NCBI RefSeq assembly: GCF_900291985.1
Contig: NZ_LT985980.1
Span: forward strand, 3,556,001 to 3,620,000
DNA: 64,000 nucleotides
Direction: 5' to 3'
Origin: Lysinibacillus timonensis
Lineage (GTDB): Bacteria; Bacillota; Bacilli; Bacillales_A; Planococcaceae
Part shown: in pieces, positions 8,698-16,333 of the stretch
How the letters are laid out: every line of letters begins with the position of its first letter
How positions within the stretch are numbered: the stretch's first letter is position 1
The notes under the pieces: generated by a model
What the model saw: the letters and a program-made list of their open reading frames with translations, nothing else
The model's database searches: none
Told to the model about the DNA's origin: nothing
Program-made: the position numbers and the translations under genes

Positions 8698-9921
8698 ATG
8701 CTGAAATTTGATTATCCACAAAATGTTCAACAATTTAATATCGGTGTGATCCCTGATATGAAGCATTATATTGATTGCTCTATGGAAGAGATGTTTGCTA
8801 TTCAACAAGTAGCAAATGAAATTCAAGAGAAGGCCAATGTATTGCTTGTTATCGGGGTAGGGGGTTCTTTCCTTGGAGCACGTGCTGTCATTGATGCGTT
8901 AACACCTTATTTCCGTACGAATAACGGTGTAGAGGTGATCTATGCTGGAAATAACATGAGTGGCGCTTACCTAAAACAATTAATCACATATTTAGAAGGT
9001 AAGAGTGTTTATGTGAATGTTGTTTCTAAATCAGGTACTACGATGGAGCCAGCACTCGCTTTCCGTGTTGTGAAGCAATATATGGAAAATCGTTATGCAT
9101 CGGAATCAAAAGAGCGTATTTTAGTGACAACTGATGCAGAAAAAGGCATCCTAAAACAAATGGCAGATAAAGAAGGATACCGTCAGTTCGTCATCCCTGC
9201 AGAAGTAGGGGGACGTTATTCAGTCTTTACACCTGCTGGCTTACTACCAATCGCTGCAAGCGGAATCGACATTCAAGCATTTTTAAATGGTGCTAGACAA
9301 GCAGAAAATGACTTCGACAATGAAGATGTTCATTCTAATGCTGCTTATCAATACGCAATGGCTCGTTTTGAATTATACAGCCAAGGCTATGCATTAGAGC
9401 TATTAGCTTCCTTTGAACCGCGCTTGAAAAAGCTTCATGAATGGTGGAAGCAACTGTTCGGTGAAAGTGAAGGGAAAGAGCATAAAGGGCTTTATCCATC
9501 AACAGTGACGTTTTCAACGGATTTACATGCAATCGGCCAATTTATTCAAGAAGGTAGCCGAATTCTATTTGAAACGTTAATTCACTTTGAGGAAATCGAA
9601 GAAGATATCGAAGTACCGTTTACATTAGATGATCTGGATGGGCTAAATTATTTAGCTGGCCGCTCGATGAATGAAATTAATTCGACTTCTAAAGACGGCG
9701 TCGTCCTTGCACATGAAGAAGGTGGCGTACCAGTCATGAAAATCGGTATCCCGAAACTAGATGCTTATCATGTCGGCTATTTAATGTTCTTCTTTATGAA
9801 AGCATGCGTCATCAGTGCGAGCCTACTAGAAGTGAACGCATTCGATCAACCAGGTGTTGAAGCATACAAAAAGAAAATGTTAGAGCTATTAAAAGAAAAT
9901 GTGGTGAATATTCATGAGTAA
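8698..9921 (+). CDS. pgi: Glucose-6-phosphate isomerase, shortened N-terminus
   Basis: Interconverts glucose-6-phosphate and fructose-6-phosphate. Clear PGI features: LLVIGVGGSFLGARAVIDAL, VVSKSGTTMEPALAFR, GGRYSVFTPAGLLPIAASG and WWKQLFGESEGKEHKGLYPS. At 407 residues it is about 40 shorter than the ~450 of B. subtilis Pgi. The missing part is near the N-terminus, where the usual DFLGWVDLP stretch is replaced by a shorter segment; active-site motifs are kept. Start at ATG 8698 with AGGAG upstream; an in-frame TTG at 8656 lies inside the hairpin and has no ribosome site. The 3' end overlaps pgcA by 8 nt. What the short N-terminus means is unknown. Confidence 0.92.
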   Translation: MLKFDYPQNVQQFNIGVIPDMKHYIDCSMEEMFAIQQVANEIQEKANVLLVIGVGGSFLGARAVIDALTPYFRTNNGVEVIYAGNNMSGAYLKQLITYLEGKSVYVNVVSKSGTTMEPALAFRVVKQYMENRYASESKERILVTTDAEKGILKQMADKEGYRQFVIPAEVGGRYSVFTPAGLLPIAASGIDIQAFLNGARQAENDFDNEDVHSNAAYQYAMARFELYSQGYALELLASFEPRLKKLHEWWKQLFGESEGKEHKGLYPSTVTFSTDLHAIGQFIQEGSRILFETLIHFEEIEEDIEVPFTLDDLDGLNYLAGRSMNEINSTSKDGVVLAHEEGGVPVMKIGIPKLDAYHVGYLMFFFMKACVISASLLEVNAFDQPGVEAYKKKMLELLKENVVNIHE

Positions 9922-11599
9922 CAACTATACTACGTGGCTAGAGCGTGCAGATGCCATTTACAAATCAGAGCTTGAAGCAATTTTAGATAAAAATGCAGAA
10001 ATTGAAGATCGCTTTTACCAAACGGTTCCTTTTGGGACTGGTGGTATGCGCGGTCTTCTTGGCGCTGGTACAAACCGAATTAATTATCATACGATTCGCT
10101 TAGTCGCTGAAGGGCTTGCAAGACAAATTGAAGGCCAAGGTGAGGAAGCGAAGGTGCGCGGCGTTGTCATTGCGTATGATACGCGTCATTTTTCACAGGA
10201 GTTTGCGTATGAAACAGCGGGTGTTCTAGCGAGCCATGGCATTCAATCATACATATTTACAGAAAGCCGCCCAACACCTGAATTGTCTTTTGCTGTTCGT
10301 TATTTACATGCGGTTGCAGGTGTTGTCATTACGGCAAGTCATAATCCAAAGGAATATAACGGGTTTAAAGTATATGGGGAAGATGGAGCTCAGCTAACGC
10401 CTGCATTTGCGGATGAAATTGTGGCGCATATGGATGCGGTTGATAACATTTTTGACATCCGTTCAATGGCGAAAGAAGAGTTGCTAGCTTCTGGGAATTG
10501 TACAGAAGTGTTAGATAAAATCGACGTAGCATACAACAATGCATTAATGTCGTTAATGCAACGTAAGGACATTGATAAGAATGTAAATATTGTTTATACA
10601 CCTTTGCACGGTGCAGGGTTAAAACCTACTTTACGCGGCTTACAGGAATCCGGATTTACTAACGTCCACATTGTGGAAGAGCAAGCCGTACAAGATGGTG
10701 CTTTCCCAACGGTCTCATATCCAAATCCCGAAGAACAAGCTGCTTTTGAAATGGCGATTCAATTAGGAAATAAAACGGGTGCGGAACTGCTGCTTGCAAC
10801 AGACCCTGATGCAGATCGCTTAGGCGTTGCGGTGAAGGATGCAGAAGGGTACCGTTTATTATCCGGAAACCAACTAGGTGCGTTGTTGCTTCATTATCTT
10901 TTATCGACTAAGAAAGAAAATGGTACGTTGCCGGCAAACGGTGCCATGGTGAAAACGATTGTTACTTCAGAAATGGGTAAAGCGATTGCAGATTCATTTG
11001 GTGTAACAACAATCAACACATTAACTGGTTTCAAATTTATCGCAGAACAAATGGCTCACTTTGAGGAAACAGGTGAATATACATTCTTGTTCGGCTATGA
11101 AGAAAGTTATGGCTATTTAGCAGGTGATTTCGTTCGCGATAAAGATGCGGTTCAGATTGCATTGTTAACAGCTGAAATGGCTGCTTATTATAAAACTGAA
11201 GGCAAGACTCTATTAAATGTGTTAGAAGATTTATATAATCAATACGGCGAATATAGAGAGAAATTGATTTCCTTAATATTTGAAGGGCTTGAGGGTCAGC
11301 AAAAAATCGGCCAAATTATGACGAACCTTCGTGAGTCTTCTCCGAAGGAAATCGCTGGGTTAAAGGTAATGCGTGTGGAAGATTACGAATCTGGTGTCGC
11401 GACACTAGAAGATGGTTCAAAAGAGCAAATTACATTACCAAAATCAAACGTGCTAAAATTCATTTTAGAGGACGGCTCATGGATTTGTGCCCGCCCTTCC
11501 GGCACAGAACCGAAATGTAAGTTTTATATTGGATTAATCAATCAAGATGAAGCAATCGTTAATCAAATTGAACAAGCGATTCTAGCATACGCCAACTAA
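9914..11599 (+). CDS. pgcA: Alpha-phosphoglucomutase / phosphomannomutase family
   Basis: Moves phosphate between C6 and C1 of glucose, giving glucose-1-phosphate for GalU. 561 residues, close to B. subtilis PgcA. The phosphoserine loop is TASHNPKEYNG (Ser142). The metal loop is DPDADRLG (Asp297, Asp299, Asp301). The sugar loop is GYEESYGYL, and the C-terminal phosphate-binding motif is RPSGTEPKCKFY. It starts inside the last codons of pgi (overlap 8 nt), so the pair is translationally coupled. In Bacillus such mutants affect glucolipid and biofilm traits; the exact physiological role here is inferred. Confidence 0.94.
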   Translation: MSNNYTTWLERADAIYKSELEAILDKNAEIEDRFYQTVPFGTGGMRGLLGAGTNRINYHTIRLVAEGLARQIEGQGEEAKVRGVVIAYDTRHFSQEFAYETAGVLASHGIQSYIFTESRPTPELSFAVRYLHAVAGVVITASHNPKEYNGFKVYGEDGAQLTPAFADEIVAHMDAVDNIFDIRSMAKEELLASGNCTEVLDKIDVAYNNALMSLMQRKDIDKNVNIVYTPLHGAGLKPTLRGLQESGFTNVHIVEEQAVQDGAFPTVSYPNPEEQAAFEMAIQLGNKTGAELLLATDPDADRLGVAVKDAEGYRLLSGNQLGALLLHYLLSTKKENGTLPANGAMVKTIVTSEMGKAIADSFGVTTINTLTGFKFIAEQMAHFEETGEYTFLFGYEESYGYLAGDFVRDKDAVQIALLTAEMAAYYKTEGKTLLNVLEDLYNQYGEYREKLISLIFEGLEGQQKIGQIMTNLRESSPKEIAGLKVMRVEDYESGVATLEDGSKEQITLPKSNVLKFILEDGSWICARPSGTEPKCKFYIGLINQDEAIVNQIEQAILAYAN

Positions 11600-11604
11600 T
11601 CAGA

Positions 11605-11791
11605 TGGTGCCAGGTACGACAATGTGCCAGGCATCTTTTTTGTACATTTGTGGTGCCTGGTACCCAAACAATTCAGAATCTTTCGAGTGCCAGGCACCCA
11701 AACAAATCCTGAACAATTCAGAATCTTATGAGTGCCAGGCACCCAAACAAATCCTGAACAATTCAGAATCTTATGAATGCCAGGTACTTTA
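11605..11791 (+). repeat. GTGCCAGGCACC repeat cluster with 45-bp tandem units
   Basis: Two full and one partial 45-bp units start at 11667, 11712 and 11757. Each has ATTCAGAATCTT, then GAGTGCCAGGCACCC, then AAACAAATCCTG. More single GGTGCC/GGCACC cores lie at 11605-11665. The core is palindromic. The last unit runs into the 3' end of the DMT transporter gene. The same motif recurs near 16.2 and 21.9 kb. Confidence 0.9.
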
Positions 11792-12679
11792 TTTAGCGGT
11801 TCTCCGGAAGTTTACATTTACCAGATAAATACTTAGGCCAACTAAAATCATACCAATAAATAATTTAAATGTAATGGCTTCGCCTAAAAATATCGCACTC
11901 ACTAAAACAGAGATAATCGGCACGAGGAAAGTAAAGGCGCCGACCTTGCTTGCTTCCCCTTCATTCATTAATTTATAGTAAATGAATTGTGCGACGGGCA
12001 TTCCAATAGTCGAACCCCAAATGAGCGTAAAGATGAGATCTTGATTCCAGACGATATCCGCCACATTTTCAGTAAGACCCCCAGCAATTAGTAGTGATCC
12101 ACCACCAATCACTAATTGCATTACAATCATCCAATAAGCATCAATTCTCATTTTATTTTTCTTTACATATACAACACCAATCGCCCAACTTAAAGCTGTG
12201 GCAAGTGCTAGGACTACGCCAATAATCGATAAATGAACGGTTAACCCGTCCACACTGACGAACGTAATGCCGATAAATCCAAGAATAAGGCCGAGGATTT
12301 TTAGAATCGTCATCTCTTCCTTCAAAACCCACCATGACAACAATCCAAGTAATACTGGCTGGAAATAAACGAGGACGGAAAACAATCCGCCCGGCAAAAA
12401 GTTTAGCCCAACGGTTTGTATCCCTAAATAAAATGAAATATTCAGGACAGCGGAAATCAGATAAAACAACCAGTTCTCTTTTAATTTCAATAGTGGCATT
12501 CGCTTTAAAATAAATAAAAATAGGATGAATCCCCCAACGAAGGCACGAAATCCAGCAAAAAGTAAGGGAGGCATATACGGCACGGCATTTTTATAGATTG
12601 GCCAACTAACTCCCCACACAAGGATCAAAAAGATTAATAAACTATAAGTAGTGAGCTTATTGCTTTGTTCATTTCCCAC
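11789..12679 (-). CDS. DMT superfamily (EamA) transporter
   Basis: Ten-helix inner-membrane transporter, 296 residues, made of two EamA repeats. The first repeat starts LLIFLILVWGVSWPIYKNAVPYMPPLLFAGFRAFVGG, and the second starts near SIIGVVLALATALSWAIGVVYVKK, each with five hydrophobic segments. Family members export amino acids or other metabolites; the substrate here cannot be told. GTG start at 12679, with GGAGAGAAGG 7 nt upstream on the minus strand. Its upstream side faces the GGCTGATAA array, and its stop overlaps the 45-bp repeats, so both ends touch repeat DNA. Confidence 0.88.
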   Translation of the reverse strand: MGNEQSNKLTTYSLLIFLILVWGVSWPIYKNAVPYMPPLLFAGFRAFVGGFILFLFILKRMPLLKLKENWLFYLISAVLNISFYLGIQTVGLNFLPGGLFSVLVYFQPVLLGLLSWWVLKEEMTILKILGLILGFIGITFVSVDGLTVHLSIIGVVLALATALSWAIGVVYVKKNKMRIDAYWMIVMQLVIGGGSLLIAGGLTENVADIVWNQDLIFTLIWGSTIGMPVAQFIYYKLMNEGEASKVGAFTFLVPIISVLVSAIFLGEAITFKLFIGMILVGLSIYLVNVNFRRTAK

Positions 12680-12748
12680 TGAGTACCCTTCTCTCCAAAA
12701 ACGCTTTTTCTAATATATGGGCATTCGAAATATATGTGTATTAGGAGG

Positions 12749-13255
12749 AATGGCTAATAAGTTCACCAGTTTGGCTGATAAGTCCTTGGAGCTGGCTGAT
12801 AAGTAGATGAGATTGACTGATAAAATTGGGCTTGGCTGATAAACCATCATAGTTGGCTGATAAATCCTTGGAATTGGCTGATAAGTAGATGAGATTAACT
12901 GATAAAATTGGGCTTGGCTGATAAACCCAATGTATTGGCTGATAAAGTCTTCAAACTGGCTGATAAGTAGATGAGATTGGCTGATAAAATTTGGCTTGGC
13001 TGATAATACCGATGTATTGGCTGATAAAATTTGGCTTGGCTGATAAAGACTTCAAATTGGCTGATAAGTAGAAGAGATTGACTGATAAAATTCAGCTTGG
13101 CAGATAAACCCAATGTATTGGCTGATAAAGACTTCAAATTGGCTGATAAGTAGAAGAGATTGACTGATAAAATTCGGCTTGGCTGATAAACCCAATGTAT
13201 TGGCTGATTAAGTCGTAGGTTTGGCTGATTTATTCAATGATTTGACTGATAAATC
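12749..13255. repeat. 21-bp periodic GGCTGATAA array
   Basis: About 25 copies of (T)TGGCTGATAA, some with GACTGAT or GGCTAAT variants, start roughly every 18-22 nt. Examples lie near 12794, 12815, 12834, 12855, 12876, 13120, 13141, 13162, 13181 and 13201. Spacers of ~11 nt vary, although a few (AGTAGATGAGATT, AACCCAATGTATT) recur. It fills the divergent gap between the DMT transporter and the XRE regulator. The minus-strand ORF across it is only the array read in frame, because 21 is a multiple of 3. Confidence 0.95.
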
Positions 13256-13291
13256 TGCTACACAGTATTCGATTAAATTCAGCTGAACTAA

Positions 13292-13354
13292 AAGTAAAGC
13301 TTACTTGACATCCAACAACAATGTAAAGTACACTTAACGTAAAGTTAGCTTTAC
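13292..13354 (+). promoter_or_regulatory. Promoter of the XRE gene with three inverted-repeat operators
   Basis: -35 TTGACA (13305-13310) and -10 TACACT (13329-13334), 18 nt apart. Three related palindromes overlap them: AAGTAAAGCTTACTT (13292-13306), GTAAAGTACACTTAAC (13323-13338) and GTAAAGTTAGCTTTAC (13339-13354). All share GTAAAG half-sites. This fits autorepression by the XRE protein just downstream. Confidence 0.8.
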
Positions 13355-13375
13355 ACTCCTGCGAGAGGTGAAACA

Positions 13376-13594
13376 GTGAAAAACAGAATAAAAGAACTGA
13401 GAAATGCTTTTCATTATACACAAGATGAACTGGCGGAAAAGGTAGAAGTTTCAAGGCAAACGATTATTTCCTTAGAAAAAGGGCGGTACAATCCGTCCAT
13501 ACAATTAGCATATAACATTGCAAAAACGTTTCATTGTCAAATTGAAGATGTCTTTATTTTTGAAGAGGAGGAGAAAGATCATGGACATGAATAA
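13376..13594 (+). CDS. XRE/Cro-type transcriptional regulator, short
   Basis: 72 residues, nearly all helix-turn-helix: IKELRNAFHYTQDELAEKVEVSRQTIISLEKGRYNPSIQLAYNIAKTF, followed by a short acidic tail. This is the small YgzD-like class often paired with a small membrane protein. GTG start with GAGAGGTGA upstream. The 3' end overlaps the next gene by 14 nt. It is the probable ligand of the three GTAAAG inverted repeats in its own promoter (inference). The pair may respond to membrane or envelope conditions, but nothing in the sequence shows the signal. Confidence 0.88.
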   Translation: MKNRIKELRNAFHYTQDELAEKVEVSRQTIISLEKGRYNPSIQLAYNIAKTFHCQIEDVFIFEEEEKDHGHE

Positions 13595-13889
13595 TTTTTG
13601 GGTGCAATTAGTTTTTTGGCTTTTCTTAGGCGGTTTTGTTGCAAGTATGTTTTATTTTCCACGCAAAATGATGAAAAAGAAAAAGCAGCACGATGAACGC
13701 TTTGTGTACAATGACCATTTAGCACGATCTTACGGGTGGATGGGAAACCTTGTTGTCATTTTCATCGCTTGGTTTTTATCACTTGCAGTCTTTCATAACT
13801 TGATTGCTTTCTGGTTAATTAGTGCAATTTATACAGGGCATATGCTATTTTACGGAATCGGCGCAGCTATTGCGAATAGCCGAAACTAG
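13581..13889 (+). CDS. Small membrane protein paired with XRE regulator
   Basis: 102 residues, not recognised as a named family. Three hydrophobic segments: FWVQLVFWLFLGGFVASMF near the N-terminus, then NLVVIFIAWFLSLAVF and AFWLISAIYTGHMLFYG. A basic stretch RKMMKKKKQHDER separates the first from the others. Start at ATG 13581 with GAGGAGG 9 nt upstream; this ribosome site lies inside the end of the XRE gene. It overlaps that gene, so the two are probably made together. Function unknown; a partner or target of the regulator is a reasonable guess. A terminator follows at 13941-13970. Confidence 0.75.
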   Translation: MDMNNFWVQLVFWLFLGGFVASMFYFPRKMMKKKKQHDERFVYNDHLARSYGWMGNLVVIFIAWFLSLAVFHNLIAFWLISAIYTGHMLFYGIGAAIANSRN

Positions 13890-13940
13890 TGTGATCCAAT
13901 CTCTTATCGAGGAGTAATCCGCATGCAAGCTTCGAAGTTT

Positions 13941-13970
13941 AAAGGCTGTTCGATTGAGTAGCCTTTTTTA
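13941..13970 (+). terminator. Terminator after the XRE/membrane protein pair
   Basis: AAAGGCT (13941-13947) pairs with AGCCTTT (13960-13966), followed by T residues. Confidence 0.82.
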
Positions 13971-14090
13971 TATGCGATAAAATATTATCTGACCATTGAA
14001 ATTTTTATAGGATTGACTATTTTATGAGATTTGAAATAGTGATTAAATAGAGTTATTTACATAATTAAGAGTTTAAAAGGGGATTTCACA

Positions 14091-14933
14091 ATGGAAATAT
14101 CATATGCATGTACGATTGCAGGATCTGCAGCCCGAGGTGGTGCAGGAATTCAAGCGGATTTAAAAACGTTTCAAGAGCTTGGCGTATTCGGTACAACCGC
14201 AATAACGGCATTTGTGGCGACGCATCCTGAAACGGAACAGGGAGTATTTACTGAATCAATTGACGTTATTCATGCACAGTTACATACCATTTTTGAGCAA
14301 TTCCATCTGAATGCATGTAAAACAGGGATGCTGTTTACACAAGAGATTATTGAGTTCGTAGCAGAGTGGCTCGAAAATCACCCTATACAAAATATTGTGG
14401 TGGATCCAGTGATGTTTGGAAAAATCGGCTCACCCTTATTAAAATTTGAAGCAATGGATTCATTGAAATCAAAACTAATTCCTCAAGCGACAATAATAAC
14501 TCCCAATATGCCAGAAGCATCCTATCTACTTGGTGAGCGAAAATTAGAAACGGTAGCAGATTTGCAAGATGCAGCAAGAGATTTACTCGAGCTTGGACCT
14601 AAGTACGTTCTTGTAAAAGGCGGAAGATTGGAAGGGGCCGCGGTGGATGTTTTATATGATGGGGAAAAAATGATTCATCTAGAAGCCCCACGTATTGATA
14701 CTATTCATACGAATGGTGCTGGTTGTTCCTATTCAGCAGCTATTACTGCAGGTTTAGCTAAAGGCATGTCCGTTAGAGAAGCGGTAATAATGGCAAAACA
14801 TTTTGTTACTGCAGGTATTTTGAGAAATATTCCATTTGAACACGGTGTTGCTGGCGCAATTGACCATCGAGCGTATCGTGATGTTGGGGAAACGGGTGTT
14901 GGCGTGACGGAAATTAGTATTAAGGTTGTATAA
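14091..14933 (+). CDS. pdxK: Pyridoxine/pyridoxal kinase of the ThiD/PdxK type
   Basis: Ribokinase-fold kinase, 280 residues, phosphorylating B6 vitamers in the salvage route to pyridoxal phosphate. The N-terminus CTIAGSAARGGAGIQADLKTFQ is the ThiD/PdxK glycine-rich loop, then VDPVM and NMPEASYL. The catalytic loop HTNGAGCSYSAAITA has the Cys of Firmicutes PdxK (GAGC) rather than the GTGD of many ThiD. An oddity: the usual AGSD is AGSA here, so the Asp is missing. The best match in memory is B. subtilis/S. aureus PdxK; hydroxymethylpyrimidine kinase activity is possible. Ribosome site AAGGGG; monocistronic. Confidence 0.82.
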   Translation: MEISYACTIAGSAARGGAGIQADLKTFQELGVFGTTAITAFVATHPETEQGVFTESIDVIHAQLHTIFEQFHLNACKTGMLFTQEIIEFVAEWLENHPIQNIVVDPVMFGKIGSPLLKFEAMDSLKSKLIPQATIITPNMPEASYLLGERKLETVADLQDAARDLLELGPKYVLVKGGRLEGAAVDVLYDGEKMIHLEAPRIDTIHTNGAGCSYSAAITAGLAKGMSVREAVIMAKHFVTAGILRNIPFEHGVAGAIDHRAYRDVGETGVGVTEISIKVV

Positions 14934-14935
14934 TG

Positions 14936-15059
14936 ATGAGTGATATTTTAGTATACGTAGGTAACAGAGATGTTGTATCAGTGCCCGAACTAAACCTCAA
15001 TGGTTCTGAAAGGTCATAGAGGACAGCTTTATCAGTTTTCAAACGAAGAAACAATGTAG
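14936..15059 (+). pseudogene. Possible decayed small ORF
   Basis: From ATG 14936 a 27-codon frame reads MSDILVYVGNRDVVSVPEL and stops at TAG. A one-base shift just before that stop gives GHRGQLYQFSNEETM and a second stop at 15057-15059. The joined reading looks protein-like, so this may be a frameshifted, truncated remnant that ends just before the inverted-repeat element at 15076. No family recognised. Confidence 0.25.
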
Positions 15060-15075
15060 ATTAAACAGAAATGAT

Positions 15076-15576
15076 GCTGGGACAGAACTAGTTTCAATAA
15101 TTAAAAAAACGCGAAATCACTCCGTCGATTTCACGTTTTTTTCTTTCATAAAATTAGAATCAAGACCTTACAATTTTGCTGCATTTATTCTTAAGTTTAC
15201 GGCGATTAATGCAATGCCGATTTCGTAATCACCCTTCGGTTTCTCCCGAACAGAAAATCAAAAAGTGTCCTTTTAATGCAAAACAATTAGCCGATGCCAT
15301 TTTACTTTTGAAAATGTCATATGCATGAAATATTTAAACGAAAATATTCCGCTTATATTTAAAAATCACTATATTTTTACGAAAATAAGAGGAGTTTTTC
15401 CGGTTATCTTGTAAAAATCTTCTAATTTTCTCTAAATTAGAGCAGTTAATCGGAATTTCTCCGCTTATATCCGCTTCTTTTGTCCCAACTATATACATTA
15501 GACGGAGTTTCTCCGCCTATAAGATATAAAAGGCTAGGGGCAACACACACCTCGAAATGAAAAAGCCGGTCCCAGC
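15076..15576. mobile_element. Non-coding inverted-repeat element, copy 1 (~0.5 kb)
   Basis: Bounded by GCTGGGAC (15076-15083) and GTCCCAGC (15569-15576). The left part (to about 15310) matches copy 2 at 33906 in the same direction: the AACGCGAAATC hairpin, GTCCTTTTA and AATTAGCCG. The right part (about 15317-15576) matches copy 2 only as the reverse complement; the segment containing CATTAGACGGAG here is the complement of CTCCGT-type sequence there. No ORF and no obvious target duplication. MITE-like by structure. Confidence 0.75.
15105..15142 (+). terminator. Terminator-like hairpin in element copy 1
   Basis: AAACGCGAAATC pairs with GATTTCACGTTT (one G-U pair), followed by a T run. The same hairpin opens element copy 2. 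Confidence 0.75.
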
Positions 15577-15605
15577 CTCTATAATTGATTCACAATAAAT
15601 CTAAA

Positions 15606-16025
15606 CTAGTTATTCCCCTCATGGCTCAATTGCCATTCCACACCGAACTTGTCTTTAAGATTTCCATAGCATTTACTCCAAAATGTTTCTTGCAACTCCA
15701 TATGAACTTTGCCGCCTTCTTTTAATGCGTTAAATGCATTTCTAATAAAGTCCTCATCATTTGAAATCGCTGCAACAGTTACATTGTTTCCTACCGTAAG
15801 TGGTGAGCCAGGAAATGTGTCGGAAAACATCACTCTGCTCCCTAAAATTGAAAGTTCGGCATACATTACTCGATCTTTCGCATCTTCCGCTACTGGAAAA
15901 TCCGGATTTGCTGGTGCCTCTCCAAACGTTTGAATTTGTGGTTTTCCAGTTTTAAATACATCTGCATAAAATTCTACTGCTTCTCGGCAATTCCCATCAA
16001 AGAGTAAATACGCCTCTACTGCCAT
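15606..16025 (-). CDS. VOC superfamily protein, PhnB/YjdN-like
   Basis: 139 residues in the 3-demethylubiquinone/PhnB-like branch of the vicinal oxygen chelate fold. It has two beta-alpha-beta-beta-beta repeats: VEAYLLFDGNCREAVEFYADVF and, later, VTVAAISNDEDFIRNAFNALKEGGKV, ending CYGNLKDKFGVEWQLS, the family tail. Members are small dimeric proteins of mostly unknown function. Start at ATG 16025, 8 nt after AGGAG on the minus strand; an in-frame GTG at 16034 lies inside that ribosome site. It stands alone, between element copy 1 and secA. Confidence 0.85.
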   Translation of the reverse strand: MAVEAYLLFDGNCREAVEFYADVFKTGKPQIQTFGEAPANPDFPVAEDAKDRVMYAELSILGSRVMFSDTFPGSPLTVGNNVTVAAISNDEDFIRNAFNALKEGGKVHMELQETFWSKCYGNLKDKFGVEWQLSHEGNN

Positions 16026-16117
16026 CCTAATCACTCCTAATAACTTTTTTCATATAGAAATACTAGAAAAAGTACATCATATCCTTTTTACCCTAACAGA
16101 CTGCTTTTTAATCAAAT

Positions 16118-16255
16118 GAGAACCAGGTCACTATAATTTTCAGAATTTAGTGAATCTCAGTCGCTGGGAAAATTATTAATTTTCAAAATTGCGTGAGTAC
16201 CAGGCGCTTAAAAAATAGTAATTTTCAGAATTTTTCGAGTGCCAGGCACCAGAAA
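16118..16255 (+). repeat. Degenerate GTGCCAGGCACC repeats upstream of secA
   Basis: Three spaced copies of a TTTTCAGAATT half followed ~10 nt later by an ACCAGGCGC or GTGCCAGGCACC half, near 16138, 16181 and 16223. The last is intact; the others have decayed. Same family as at 11.6 and 21.9 kb. It fills much of the gap between the VOC gene and secA. Confidence 0.8.
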
Positions 16256-16333
16256 AATAAGAAAGGTCATTTGCCCCACACTTTACTATTTGTTAAAATG
16301 GAAATTGAGACTATATGGGAAGTGAAAAATTTC

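Noticed and set aside
11604-11828. 74-residue ORF with repeated ECQAPKQ
   Set aside because: It is made of the 45-bp repeat units and has no homology or ribosome site that I can support.
12895-13137. Minus-strand 80-residue ORF rich in LSAN/LISQ
   Set aside because: It is the GGCTGATAA array read in one frame; its seven-residue period comes from the 21-bp step, and it has no ribosome site.
12749-13255. CRISPR array
   Set aside because: The regular repeat and spacer look tempting, but the core is only ~10 nt, spacers are ~11 nt and partly repeated, and there are no cas genes.
16193-16333. 47-residue N-terminal extension of SecA
   Set aside because: The extension lies in degenerate repeats and SecA normally starts at [11 protein letters not shown]; the extension has no family support.
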